DNA of 64,000 bases from Bacillus benzoevorans (GTDB taxonomy: Bacteria; Bacillota; Bacilli; Bacillales; Cytobacillaceae): assembly GCF_014207535.1 (NCBI RefSeq), contig NZ_JACHGK010000013.1:62001-126000 (forward strand), given 5' to 3'. Made by a program: the position numbers and the translations under genes. Position 1 is the first letter of the stretch; every line of letters begins with the position of its first letter. The notes below the pieces were generated by a model. It was not told the DNA's origin. It saw nothing but the letters and a program-made list of their open reading frames with translations, and did not search any database. Of the stretch, positions 41,850 to 51,170 are shown one piece after another.

Positions 41850-43475
41850 ATGAGTCAAAACAATAATAAGTTAAAAGGGGTAGACTTTGATGCGGTTGTT
41901 GTTGGAGCCGGTTTTGGAGGTCTGTACTCTGTTCATAAACTTCGCGATGAACTAGGTTTAAGTGTACAAGCCTATGATAATGGATCTGATGTCGGAGGCA
42001 CTTGGTATTGGAACCGCTATCCAGGCGCACTTTCAGATACAGAAAGCTATCTTTACCGCCTTTCTTTTGACAAGGAATTACTTGATGAAGGAGATTGGAA
42101 GCACAACTATTTAACACAACCGGAGATCCTCTCCTATTTAAACAGGGTTGCGGATAAATTTGATTTACGCCGCAGCTACCAGTTCAATACAAAGGTTACA
42201 GCTACTCACTTCAATGAAGAGGGGAACTATTGGGAGGTTACGACTGACAAGGGGGAAACGGTTACCGCGAAGTTTCTTATTACCGGTCTTGGTCTTCTTT
42301 CAGCAACGAATACACCGAACTTTAAAGGCATCGAAACATTCGAGGGTGTACAATATCACACGGCTAGATGGCCAGAAGAAGGCGTGGATCTGAAGGGCAA
42401 ACGGGTCGGAATCATTGGAACAGGTTCTACAGGGGTTCAGGTTATTATTGCCATTGCTCCTGAGGTTGAACATCTGACCGTTTTCCAACGGACTCCGCAA
42501 TACACTGTTCCGATTGGATTAAGAGAACAAACGGATGCTGAGAAAGCAGAAATTAAGGCGAATTACGATAAAATTTGGGAAGAGGTAAGGGCCTCTGCAG
42601 TAGCCTTCGGTCTTAAAGAAAGCACCATTCCGGCCGTTTCAGTTTCAGAAGCGGAACGGGAGCGCGTGTTTGAAGAGGCGTGGAATACAGGCGGCGGATT
42701 CCGTTTTATGTTCGAGACATTCAGCGATATCGCTACAAACCTTGAGTCAAATGATGCTGCGGCTAATTTTATTCGCAAGAAAATCCAAGAGATTGTTAAG
42801 GACCCTGAAACAGCACGCAAGCTGACTCCGACTGGTTTATATGCGAAACGTCCGCTTTGTGACAATGGGTACTATAATACGTACAACAGAGACAACGTCA
42901 CACTTGTATCGGTAAAAGATACTCCGATTGAGGAAATTACAGCAAAAGGAATTCGCACGACAGATGGCGAGTACGAATTGGATGTCATCATTTATGCAAC
43001 TGGATTTGATGCAGTCGACGGAAACTATACGAAAATCGATATGCGCGGCCGCAATGGTATCACAATGAATGAAAAATGGGCAGATGGGCCAACTGGCTAT
43101 TTGGGCATGATGAATCCTGATTTCCCAAATCATTTCATGATCCTAGGTCCAAACGGTCCTTTCACAAACCTCCCGCCTAGCATTGAAGCGCAGGTTGAAT
43201 GGATTTCGGATACTGTGAATTATATGGTTGAAAATGAGATTTCTACCATCGAACCAACACAAGAGGCATTGGATGAATGGCTTGCGACATGCCAAGAAAT
43301 TTCGGATCAAACGCTATTTTCGAAGGGTGATTCGTGGATTTTCGGAGCGAATATTCCAGGCAAAAAGCATACGGTCTTGTTCTATTTAGGAGGTTTAGGA
43401 AACTTCAGAAAGGCATTGGAAGAAACAGGATTTGAAGGGGTTATTTTCGACCGTACAATGGCGAACGTGGAATAA
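41850..43475 (+). CDS. Baeyer-Villiger monooxygenase, cyclohexanone monooxygenase type
   Basis: 541 residues, the length of cyclohexanone monooxygenase. The FAD motif is GAGFGG (19-24), followed by GTWYWNRYPGALSDTESYLY. The type I BVMO fingerprint FxGxxxHxxxWP reads FEGVQYHTARWP (~164-175), and the NADPH motif is GTGSTG (~190). Further segments (FRFMFETFSDIATN, LCDNGYYNTYNRDNV, GPNGPFTNLPPSIE, SWIFGANIPGKK) match my memory of Acinetobacter ChnB closely. It inserts oxygen beside a ketone to give a lactone or ester. AGGAGG precedes the ATG. Cyclic ketone preference is likely but not certain. Confidence 0.93.
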   Translation: MSQNNNKLKGVDFDAVVVGAGFGGLYSVHKLRDELGLSVQAYDNGSDVGGTWYWNRYPGALSDTESYLYRLSFDKELLDEGDWKHNYLTQPEILSYLNRVADKFDLRRSYQFNTKVTATHFNEEGNYWEVTTDKGETVTAKFLITGLGLLSATNTPNFKGIETFEGVQYHTARWPEEGVDLKGKRVGIIGTGSTGVQVIIAIAPEVEHLTVFQRTPQYTVPIGLREQTDAEKAEIKANYDKIWEEVRASAVAFGLKESTIPAVSVSEAERERVFEEAWNTGGGFRFMFETFSDIATNLESNDAAANFIRKKIQEIVKDPETARKLTPTGLYAKRPLCDNGYYNTYNRDNVTLVSVKDTPIEEITAKGIRTTDGEYELDVIIYATGFDAVDGNYTKIDMRGRNGITMNEKWADGPTGYLGMMNPDFPNHFMILGPNGPFTNLPPSIEAQVEWISDTVNYMVENEISTIEPTQEALDEWLATCQEISDQTLFSKGDSWIFGANIPGKKHTVLFYLGGLGNFRKALEETGFEGVIFDRTMANVE

Positions 43476-43492
43476 TATCGGGACTGCTAATG

Positions 43493-43523
43493 GAGCCGGG
43501 GACATTTCAGTCTAATCCGGCTC
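43493..43523 (+). terminator. Hairpin after the BVMO gene
   Basis: GAGCCGG and CCGGCTC arms with a 17-base loop, no T tract. The following ~230 bases hold no recognisable gene. It may cause partial termination before the iron alcohol dehydrogenase gene. Confidence 0.4.
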
Positions 43524-43757
43524 TCATCCACTGCACGATCTATTACAATCTATTACACAGCTGATTGTTATGAATGAATGGTTATACCACCCAATACAAT
43601 TCCATGTTGAACCCAATCTACCCAAAAACCTGCATGGGCGTTATAACTGATATCTGTCTAAAGGGCGTCGTAATCGTGAGAATAAAAACAATCCCACCGA
43701 TTCCTGATCCCTACTTAACTATCAAACAAGAAACAAGTGGATAGGAGGAACATCACG

Positions 43758-44969
43758 ATGTATTTAAGTCAGCAAACCTTTCAATCTGTTCTACCGACAA
43801 ATGTGATTTTTGGCGTAAACAGTGTAGAAGAAAGCTTAGCCGCAAAAATAAAAGAATTGAATAATACGAAGGTTTTTATCGCCACTGATCCAGGGCTTGT
43901 TCAAGCAGGAATTCCAGGTAAAATACAATCCCTTTTAAAGGAAAATGGGATTGATGCCGTCATCTTTTCGGAAATTGAGCCAAATCCTCATGCCGTAACG
44001 GTCATGAAGGGGGCTGAAATATATCAAGAAGAATCATGCGATATGATTCTCGCTGTTGGCGGGGGAAGTGCGATGGACTTTTCAAAGGCTGTTGGCGTCA
44101 TGGCGAGCCATCCTGGTCATATCCTTGATTATCGCCGCGGCGAAAAACCAGTTGTCAACGAAATCCCAACATTGTTTGCAATTCCGACAACGGTCGGTAC
44201 CGGTTCTGAAGTAACCAATGTGGCAGTGGTTACGGATCATGAGGCCGGCAGGAAATATGTTGTCGCTTCACCGGTGTTATACCCTAAGATTGCCTTTGTT
44301 GATCCAGTATTAACCACTTCTTTGCCGCGTCATGTTGTCGCAGCTACAGGGATGGATGCTTTAGTGCATGCAATTGAGGCTTTTACTTCAGTACGGGCAA
44401 CGCCAATAACAGATGGCTTAGCACTACAAGCAATTAAGATGCTGAAAAATCACTTGCCAGCAAGCTATGCACATCCTGAAAATATTGAAGCCAGATCACA
44501 AGTGCATCTTGCAAGTACCGTTGCCGGGATGGCCTTTAGTCTTGGAGGTCTTGGGCTTGTACATTCTTGTTCCCACCCGATGTCGGCTATTTACAATGTT
44601 CCGCACGGGCTGGCGAATGCGATTCTATTGCCTTATGTGATGAAACACAATTTAATTTCAAACTATGAAAAATTTGCAGAGATTGCGAGAATTTTTGATC
44701 CTTCTTTAGCGTTCACAAATGATAAAGTTGCCGCGGAAAAACTAGTAGACCTGCTAAATGATTTTAATCAATCACTGAATATACCAAAGGATTTTAGCGT
44801 TTTAGGCATCCAATTTACACAGGAAATGGTCGATCGTTTAGCCCATGATGCCATGGAGGATAAAGGGACCATTCCAAATAATCCGCGAAAAGTATTCAAA
44901 GAGGACGTTATGAAAATCTATCACCAAGTGTTACCCCTATATCAAGAAGAAGGAGAATTGGCGCACTAA
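43758..44969 (+). CDS. Iron-containing (group III) alcohol dehydrogenase
   Basis: 403 residues. The NAD motif is GGGSAMDFSKA (~98), with GTGSEVTNVAVV and metal-ligand segments MDALVHAIEAF (~196), HSCSHPMSA (~262) and HGLANAILLP (~275). The family oxidises terminal hydroxyls of alcohols, diols or hydroxy acids. In a BVMO pathway it would turn the omega-hydroxy acid into the semialdehyde, a step done in Acinetobacter by the zinc enzyme ChnD. AGGAGG is before the ATG at 43758, with seven unneeded upstream codons in the frame. Its stop overlaps the next ATG. Confidence 0.9.
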   Translation: MYLSQQTFQSVLPTNVIFGVNSVEESLAAKIKELNNTKVFIATDPGLVQAGIPGKIQSLLKENGIDAVIFSEIEPNPHAVTVMKGAEIYQEESCDMILAVGGGSAMDFSKAVGVMASHPGHILDYRRGEKPVVNEIPTLFAIPTTVGTGSEVTNVAVVTDHEAGRKYVVASPVLYPKIAFVDPVLTTSLPRHVVAATGMDALVHAIEAFTSVRATPITDGLALQAIKMLKNHLPASYAHPENIEARSQVHLASTVAGMAFSLGGLGLVHSCSHPMSAIYNVPHGLANAILLPYVMKHNLISNYEKFAEIARIFDPSLAFTNDKVAAEKLVDLLNDFNQSLNIPKDFSVLGIQFTQEMVDRLAHDAMEDKGTIPNNPRKVFKEDVMKIYHQVLPLYQEEGELAH

Positions 44970-46393
44970 TGTATATTAATGGGAAATGGCTGGAAACAGA
45001 ACAAACATTAGAAATCAAAAACCCTGCCAATGGTCAAGTAGTTGACCGAGTCTTTTTAGTTGGAAAAGAAGAAACGAAACAAGCGATAGAGGCTGCTAAA
45101 AATGCATTTCCGGCGTGGTCTGGATTGACTGGAGAACAGCGTGCTGCTTACCTGCATAAAGTGGTTGATTTATTAACTGAAAAGAAAGAGCACCTTGCCC
45201 AAACGATTACGAAAGAAATGGGGAAGACGATTCATAATGCTCGTTATGAAGTAGGAAGTACGATTGCTTTCTTTAAATGGTATGCGGAAGAAGCACGCCG
45301 TGTATATGGTGATCTAATTCCTGCATCTGCTCCAAATAAAAGGATTTCTGTTTTAAAGCAGCCAATTGGAGTAGTCGGAGCGATCACGCCATGGAATTTT
45401 CCGTTATCCATGAGTGCAAGAAAATTAGGTCCTGCACTAGCGGTTGGTTGTACGGTTGTATTGCGCCCTTCCCGTGAGACGCCATTATCATCCGTGGAGC
45501 TTTTCAAAATTTTTGCAGAAGCGGGTCTGCCTGCGGGGGTTGTGAATCTTGTCATTGGGAATTCTTCTGAAATTGTCGGAGAATTAATGGCAAGTGACAC
45601 GGTTCGAAAGATTACCTTCACGGGCTCTACTGAAGTGGGCAAGAAATTGATTCGCCAATCAGCTGACACGGTCAAACGTGTATCGATGGAGCTTGGCGGG
45701 CATGCTCCGTTTATCGTATTTGAGGATGCCGATATCGACCTTGCGATTGAAGGTGCGATTAGCAGTAAGTTTTCATCAACGGGGCAGCAATGTGTTTGTA
45801 CAAATCGTATTTATGTCCATGATTCGATTTATGACACATTTGCCCGCCGCTTTGCGGATAAAGTTGCATCGATGAGAATTGGGGATGGCTTAGATGAGAG
45901 TACCCAGTTAGGTCCATTAGTGAACCAAGAGGGTGTTGATAAGGCACATGATCATGTCATGGATGCTGCGGGGAAAGGGGCAGCTATTCTTTGCGGTGGT
46001 CAAGCGTTAACTGAAGATCAATATCAAGCTGGCTATTTTTATTCCCCAACTGTATTAGCAGAGGTAACCGAAGAGATGAAAATTACCTATGAAGAAACAT
46101 TTGGTCCTGTCGCGCCATTAATTCGTTTTCATGATGAGGCTGAGGTGATCGCAAAGGCGAATAACATCGAGTATGGGCTGGCTTCCTATTTTTATACAAA
46201 TGATCTGTCAAGAGTGCATCGCGTTTCCGAAAAACTGGAGTATGGCATGGTAGGGGTGAATGACCCGGCCCCATTTGCGGTACAAGCTCCATTTGGCGGA
46301 GTGAAACAAAGCGGACTGGGAAGAGAAGGCGGTAAATACGGTTTAGAAGACTATCTGGAAACAAAATTAGTTTCGGTAGCGATCCGCAGTTAA
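44969..46393 (+). CDS. NAD(P)-dependent aldehyde dehydrogenase (succinate-semialdehyde type)
   Basis: 474 residues. The motifs are TPWNFPLSMSARKLGPALA (~140), the general-base Glu ~241 in MELGGHAPFIVFEDADID, and the nucleophile Cys ~275 in FSSTGQQCVCTN. The SSADH-like MELGGHAPF signature suggests a semialdehyde substrate, matching ChnE-type 6-oxohexanoate oxidation to adipate. The ATG overlaps the alcohol dehydrogenase stop (TAATG), so both are translated together. Its C-terminus is the intact counterpart of the fragment at 37144. Confidence 0.93.
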   Translation: MYINGKWLETEQTLEIKNPANGQVVDRVFLVGKEETKQAIEAAKNAFPAWSGLTGEQRAAYLHKVVDLLTEKKEHLAQTITKEMGKTIHNARYEVGSTIAFFKWYAEEARRVYGDLIPASAPNKRISVLKQPIGVVGAITPWNFPLSMSARKLGPALAVGCTVVLRPSRETPLSSVELFKIFAEAGLPAGVVNLVIGNSSEIVGELMASDTVRKITFTGSTEVGKKLIRQSADTVKRVSMELGGHAPFIVFEDADIDLAIEGAISSKFSSTGQQCVCTNRIYVHDSIYDTFARRFADKVASMRIGDGLDESTQLGPLVNQEGVDKAHDHVMDAAGKGAAILCGGQALTEDQYQAGYFYSPTVLAEVTEEMKITYEETFGPVAPLIRFHDEAEVIAKANNIEYGLASYFYTNDLSRVHRVSEKLEYGMVGVNDPAPFAVQAPFGGVKQSGLGREGGKYGLEDYLETKLVSVAIRS

Positions 46394-46394
46394 C

Positions 46395-46498
46395 CGGGAC
46401 GCAGGGACAGGTAAAAAATTTTATGGTTAATTATCTGAAACTTAACATTATTAATAATTATCCGCAAATTTTGAACTGGACACAGGGGTCTTGTCCCA
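46395..46498. repeat. Two family B-like repeats
   Basis: GGGACGCAGGGACAGG at 46395 and GGACACAGGGGTCTTGTCCC near 46479, separated by AT-rich DNA. Confidence 0.55.
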
Positions 46499-46541
46499 CA
46501 AAGTGTATCGGATGATCGAAAAATTGAAAGGGTGATTGTTT

Positions 46542-47312
46542 ATGGCTAAATTAGATGGAAAAGTTGCCATCGTTACTGGCGGTGCAGGCGGGCTCGGGAA
46601 GGAAACGGCTAAAGTTTTCCTGCAAGAGGGTGCTAAGGTCTTAATAGTAGACTTAAGTGAAGAAGCACTCTTGAAAACGAAAGAAGAGCTTCATCAGTAT
46701 GGAGAAATCATTACCGTTAAAGCGGATGTTTCGCAAGAATCTGACACGATCAATTATGTTAAAACAGCAGTAGAGTACTGGGGTAAAATAGATGTCTTCT
46801 TTAATAATGCCGGTATTGAAGGGAAATTTTCTTCTTTTGTAGAAACAACTGTTGAGAATTTTGATCAGGTTATGAGTGTCAATGTCCGTGGTGTATTCTT
46901 AGGAATAAAGCATGTGCTGCCAGTCATGATGGCTCAAAAATCCGGCAGCATTATCAATACTTCATCGGTTGCCGGCCTTATGGGCTGGTACGGTATCACA
47001 CCATATGTTGCTTCAAAACATGCTGTCATCGGGTTAACGAAAAATGCCGCATTGGAAGCAGCAAGTTCAAATGTACGTGTGAATTCGATTCATCCAGCGC
47101 CTGTTAACACGCGAATGCTGCGTTCCGTTGAATCCGGATTAATGCCGGGCCAAGCAGAAGCAGCGAAGGAAGCCATCACGAATGAAATTCCAATCGGCCG
47201 TTATGGAGAACCCATTGATGTAGCTAAATTGGTGTTATTCCTGGCATCAGATGATAGTACTTTTATTACTGGAAGCCAGTATAGAGTAGATGGTGGAATA
47301 GGAGCGAAATAA
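46542..47312 (+). CDS. SDR-family dehydrogenase (secondary alcohol type)
   Basis: 256 residues. The motifs are TGGAGGLGKETAKVF (cofactor, ~12), NNAG (~88), Ser in NTSSVAGLMGWYG and Tyr/Lys in YVASKHAVIG (~155-159), plus the usual SDR end GSQYRVDGG. It could oxidise the secondary alcohol to the ketone consumed by the monooxygenase, like ChnA. The ATG at 46542 follows AAAGGGTG; the TTG two codons upstream is unlikely. It lies at the end of the BVMO operon or in its own unit 148 bases downstream. Confidence 0.88.
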   Translation: MAKLDGKVAIVTGGAGGLGKETAKVFLQEGAKVLIVDLSEEALLKTKEELHQYGEIITVKADVSQESDTINYVKTAVEYWGKIDVFFNNAGIEGKFSSFVETTVENFDQVMSVNVRGVFLGIKHVLPVMMAQKSGSIINTSSVAGLMGWYGITPYVASKHAVIGLTKNAALEAASSNVRVNSIHPAPVNTRMLRSVESGLMPGQAEAAKEAITNEIPIGRYGEPIDVAKLVLFLASDDSTFITGSQYRVDGGIGAK

Positions 47313-47319
47313 TCTATTG

Positions 47320-47362
47320 GAAAACGCAGGGACGGACTGGTTCCTGCGTTTTCCTGTTTTCT
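47320..47362 (+). terminator. Terminator formed by a family A repeat
   Basis: GGAAAACGCAGG and CCTGCGTTTTCC arms, 12 bp perfect, followed by TGTTTTCTT. It shows that the dispersed palindromes can act as terminators. Confidence 0.85.
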
Positions 47363-47394
47363 TCCAAAGTAGTATACCCCGGTGGAATATATTA

Positions 47395-47425
47395 GGGAAA
47401 CAGCAGAAACGTCCCCTTGTTTCGT
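47395..47425. repeat. Family A repeat
   Basis: AGGGAAACAGCAGAAACGTC, then CCCTTGTTTC, before the flippase-like gene. Confidence 0.75.
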
Positions 47426-47465
47426 GGTATAATAGTTCAGTTCGATTTCATTGTAGAAAGACGTG

Positions 47466-48827
47466 ATGATTATACTAAAGAGCAGTTTTTGGAATTTATT
47501 TGGTACGCTGATTGTCGTCATAAGCGGGGCTGTGATTACAGTAGTAGCACCAAAAGTTCTTTCGGAAGAGGATTTTAATTTATTTAGAACCTTTATGCTT
47601 TATTCTACATACGCTGGAATTTTACATTTGGGGATTGCCGATGGATTTTTATTGAATAATGTCTCTTTAGGAAAAAAAGAGGCTTTTAAAAATTTAAGAA
47701 TCAGCTTGCCATTTATCATCCTGCAGCAAATTGTGTTTTCCTTGTTGATTTTTCTTGTCCTGCTCTACTTTGTTGAGAAGCAAACAACCATTTATATTGC
47801 GGCAGGCGTATTGCTGTTTTCCATTGTTTTAAATGTCCGGACGCTGATGGATAACTATCTGATCATTATCAAGGAATTTAAAACATCGAATGTCATCAAG
47901 ATAGTGGATAAAATCGTCTATTTAATTTTATTCTTTATCATGATCGCCTTTTTACAGCCAAGCTATGAACAGATTATGCTTTACAGTATTATTGCCTCTG
48001 CGCTGGCATTATTGATTTTAATCGGAAAAGTAAGAGCGCGCCCTGAAATACCGAAGCAATTTTTGCAAAAAAATGTCTCCGATATTAAAGTAGGGAGCCA
48101 GTTATTATATAGCAATTTATTAATTATCGTCTTATTTAACATTGATAGTGTCGTGGTGAATTTATTTTTAAATAAAGACTTTGGTAAATTTGCCTTTGCC
48201 ATCAGCATCGTGATGTTAATCAACTCGTTCGCCGAGTCGACTTCGCAGGTGTTTTTCCCGTACCTGGCTACGGATTTAAAAGAAAATATGTTTAAGGTGA
48301 ATAAGGTGATTGTGTTCGCGATCTTCGGCATTTGGCTGTTGATTTTGCAGTTTACCTATTTGGCCATTCCGGTCATCGAGTGGGTGTATCCAAATTACGC
48401 AGCCAGTATCCCGGTGCTGCTCGTTTATATGTTAATGTCATTGTTTACGTTGATCATCCGCGTATCGCAAAACAATCTCTATAAGGTAAAACTAATGCAG
48501 GTTCGCTTTATTAAAATTGAATTGGGCGTCCTGCTGTTTACTATTGTTTGCTTAGGTTTCATGTACAAGCATCTGTCCATGATGGGCATTGCCCTAGTTA
48601 TCATGGCAGCAAGAGCCATTTGGTATTTGTTCAATGAATTTGGGATTGGCAATAAAGACCGCTCCATCCTTTATTTGCTGGCGGGCTTTATCGTCTACAG
48701 CGGACTGTTCGTTCTGCTTTATGCTAAAGTGGATAGCCTCTGGCTGCAGCTTCTTGCTTTCTTGGTTGTGTCGTTGCCGGTTTATCTTGGCTTGGCTCGG
48801 AAGATGAAGCAGGCTGTGGCAAAGTGA
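47466..48827 (+). CDS. Polysaccharide-flippase-like (MATE/Wzx superfamily) membrane protein
   Basis: About 453 residues with roughly 12-14 hydrophobic segments spread evenly. An N-terminal FWNLFGTLIVVISGAVITVV and an EEDFNLFRTFMLYS motif resemble the opening of polysaccharide biosynthesis (PST/Wzx) proteins. It probably flips or exports a lipid-linked sugar. GAAAGACGTG precedes the ATG; the GTG one codon earlier is an alternative. No glycosyltransferase neighbours are visible, so the substrate is unknown. A terminator lies 54 bases past the stop. Confidence 0.78.
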   Translation: MIILKSSFWNLFGTLIVVISGAVITVVAPKVLSEEDFNLFRTFMLYSTYAGILHLGIADGFLLNNVSLGKKEAFKNLRISLPFIILQQIVFSLLIFLVLLYFVEKQTTIYIAAGVLLFSIVLNVRTLMDNYLIIIKEFKTSNVIKIVDKIVYLILFFIMIAFLQPSYEQIMLYSIIASALALLILIGKVRARPEIPKQFLQKNVSDIKVGSQLLYSNLLIIVLFNIDSVVVNLFLNKDFGKFAFAISIVMLINSFAESTSQVFFPYLATDLKENMFKVNKVIVFAIFGIWLLILQFTYLAIPVIEWVYPNYAASIPVLLVYMLMSLFTLIIRVSQNNLYKVKLMQVRFIKIELGVLLFTIVCLGFMYKHLSMMGIALVIMAARAIWYLFNEFGIGNKDRSILYLLAGFIVYSGLFVLLYAKVDSLWLQLLAFLVVSLPVYLGLARKMKQAVAK

Positions 48828-48880
48828 TGACGTGAGCGGGGAAGCTGGTATAGTGGTGTTCCGTGAAATATATGTGCAAG

Positions 48881-48918
48881 AGCCGATTGGTTTGCGAAAA
48901 ATCAGTCGGCTTTTTTTG
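48881..48918 (+). terminator. Rho-independent terminator
   Basis: AGCCGA and TCGGCT arms (extended by TTG/CAG) followed by T7. Confidence 0.85.
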
Positions 48919-48940
48919 TGCTGGAAAATAGAAAGGGCTA

Positions 48941-49918
48941 CCTCAAAAGGACAGGATGAGGGAGGAACTAGGAAAAGCTGTCTAATAGAAGGCCTCAAAA
49001 GGACAGGATGAGGGAGGAACCCGGAAAAGCTGTCTAATAGAAGACCTCAAAAGGACAAGATGAGGGAGGAACCCGGAAAAGCTGTCTAATAGAAGACCTC
49101 AAAAGGACAAGATGAGGGAGGAACCCGGAAAAGCTGTCTAATAGAAGGTCCCAAAAGGACAGGATGAGGGAGGAACTCGGAAAAGCTGTCTAATAGAAGA
49201 CCTCAAAAGGACAGGATGAGGCAGGACCCCGGAAAAGCTGTCTAATAGAAGACCTCAAAAGGACAGGATGAGGGAGGTATTCGGAAAAGCTGTCTAATAG
49301 AAGACCTCAAAAGGACAAGATGAGGGAGGAATTCGGAAAAGCTGTCTAATAGAAGGTCTCAAAAGGACAGGATGAGGGAGGAACCCGGAAAAGCTGTCTA
49401 ATAGAAGGCCTCAAAAGGACAAGATGAGGGAGGAACCCGGAAAAGCTGTCTAATAGAAGACCTCAAAAGGACAGGATGAGGGAGGACCCCGGAAAAGCTG
49501 TCTAATAGAAGACCTCAAAAGGACAGGATGAGGCAGGAACCCGGAAAAGCTGTCTAATAGAAGACCTCAAAAGGACAGGATGAGGGAGGACCCCGGAAAA
49601 GCTGTCTAATAGAAGACCTCAAAAGGAAAGGATGAGGGAGGACCCCGGAAAAGCTGTCTAATAGAAGACCTCAAAAGGACAAGATGAGGGAGGACCCCGG
49701 AAAAGCTGTCTAATAGAAGACCTCAAAAGGACAAGATGAGGGAGGACCCCGGAAAAGCTGTCTAATAGAAGGTCCCAAAAGGACAAGATGAGGGAGGAAT
49801 TCGGAAAAGCTGTCTAATAGAAGGTCTCAAAAGGACAGGATGAGGGAGGACCCCGGAAAAGCTGTCTAATAGAAGACCTCAAAAGGACAGGATGAGGGAG
49901 GAATTCGGAAAAGCTGTC
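48941..49918. repeat. Tandem array 2: 18 full 52-bp units plus a partial 19th
   Basis: Units begin CCTCAAAAGGACAGGATGAG and end GCTGTCTAATAGAAG. The same start recurs exactly every 52 bases from 48941 to 49877. Variation is restricted to a few sites: ACAGG/ACAAG, AACCC/ACCCC/ATTCG, GACC/GGCC/GGTC. Internal complementarity is weaker than in array 1 (CTGTC with GACAG across about 19 bases). No ORF spans it. It fills the space between a flippase-like gene and an opposite-strand membrane gene. Confidence 0.95.
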
Positions 49919-49952
49919 CGAACCGAATGGTACCTACATTGCCAAAATAAAA

Positions 49953-49980
49953 GAGACAGGGAGCTGCCCCCCCCTGTCCC
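49953..49980 (-). terminator. Terminator of the minus-strand membrane protein gene
   Basis: On the minus strand GGGACAGGG and CCCTGTCTC arms are followed by TTTTATTTTG, right after the stop. Confidence 0.85.
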
Positions 49981-49981
49981 A

Positions 49982-50539
49982 TCAAGCTGGACTTTTTGTC
50001 CTTTTTTTCAAGTTTTCCTCTAAATGCGTCAGCGGATAAGTAATCACTGGCAATGCGAACAAAGCCCAAGGGATGAGATATCCGAGCAAATAATAGTCTA
50101 CCCCATTGATAAACATGTATTTAAACGCGAGAATAATTCCACTGATGACAGCCGCGAAGATCCCGCCCCAAAAGGCTGGAATGATGCCAATGATATACCA
50201 AAGAATTTTTAAAAGAATATGCGGCATAAAAGGAGAGCCACTTTGCAGGATTTTCCAGCTAATATCCAGGAATGTGATCGGGATGCTCCCCATGACGACT
50301 AATGCGCTTTTCACCCCATCCATTATCGTTGGTTCCTCTGAAGTCGAAACGTTTATACCTTTATCTAATGTATATTCGAAAATAGTAAACTTTTGATAAG
50401 TTTGTTCACTTTGAATGACTGTTTCAGCAGAAAAGTAGAAAAAAATAGAGGCGATAAAAACAAAGATCCATGTCACCCGGGTCGAAAGAGTGATTAATCC
50501 ATTTATCGCATGCAAGACACTCGTAGTTTTATGTAACAC
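49982..50539 (-). CDS. Membrane protein of unknown function
   Basis: 185 residues, about four hydrophobic segments (22-40, 80-100, 110-135, 150-170), with a polar extracytoplasmic loop after the first. No motif recognised. The start codon is GTG, with GGAAGG 6 bases upstream; no better ATG exists nearby. Stands alone next to tandem array 2. Confidence 0.65.
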   Translation of the reverse strand: MLHKTTSVLHAINGLITLSTRVTWIFVFIASIFFYFSAETVIQSEQTYQKFTIFEYTLDKGINVSTSEEPTIMDGVKSALVVMGSIPITFLDISWKILQSGSPFMPHILLKILWYIIGIIPAFWGGIFAAVISGIILAFKYMFINGVDYYLLGYLIPWALFALPVITYPLTHLEENLKKRTKSPA

Positions 50540-50708
50540 TGCTATCCTTCCTTATCTATTATTTCAATCCATACTTTTCAATCATACTATTCAGATAATT
50601 TGTTGACAATTGTTTCCTTGGGAAAATCCGAAGAATTACCAAGTTCGCGACTAAAGTTTGTGGAGCTTTTTTGTGATTTATAGGGCTAATTCCCCGTTTG
50701 CATTGAAG

Positions 50709-50733
50709 CAGGGGGACGGTTCTCCTGTTTCCC
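50709..50733. repeat. Family A repeat
   Basis: CAGGGGGACGGTTCTCCTGT, then TTCCCT. Confidence 0.7.
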
Positions 50734-50843
50734 TAACTAATTCCATTTTACTGGTACTAAATAAAAAGAAGGCTGTCCCAAAAGTCATTTTCCATCGGCT
50801 TTTGGGGCAGATCTTTTTGTTTCTGGATAAAGGACATTTTTTG

Positions 50844-50990
50844 GAGAGGAAAGGGAATGATTGCCCTTCATAGCCCGGATGAAGGCCTTTTTTATAGAGA
50901 GGAAAGGGAATAATGTCCTTCATAGCCCGGATGAAGGACATATATGTGGAGAAGACAAAGCAAAATGTCCTTCACGACCGACCCGGATAA
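50844..50990. repeat. Tandem array 3: about three degenerate units of 52-53 bp
   Basis: GAGAGGAAAGGGAAT at 50844 recurs at 50897 and, decayed, at 50949. The second unit has a perfect hairpin GTCCTTCAT-AGCCCGG-ATGAAGGAC and the first a 7-bp version of it. Period matches arrays 1 and 2 although the sequence does not. Confidence 0.65.
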
Positions 50991-51170
50991 CCAAACCAAT
51001 ATAAAAAAGGGACGGCCGAGTGCCGTCCCTTTGTCCTAGTATATCTTCCAGACAATTATTCACATTTATTTATCCGCCTTAACGGGCAGTTAGAACTTCT
51101 GCTTCCAGATACTGCGTATACGAAGAGAATGGAAGACTCACTGTCCGTTAAGGTCAGAAAGAGGAACTAA

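Larger units (their letters stand above)
50540..51170. other. Gene-less stretch with repeats and hairpins
   Basis: No gene. It contains a family A copy (50709), a terminator-like hairpin (CTGTCCCAAAAG with CTTTTGGGGCAG at ~50773-50813, then T5), a short degenerate tandem array (~50844-50990) and a GGGACGGC/GCCGTCCC palindrome flanked by A and T runs at ~51007-51030. Confidence 0.6.

Noticed and set aside
48941..49918. CRISPR array or repetitive coding gene
   Set aside because: The whole unit repeats with few point differences, 52 is not a multiple of 3, and no frame stays open.
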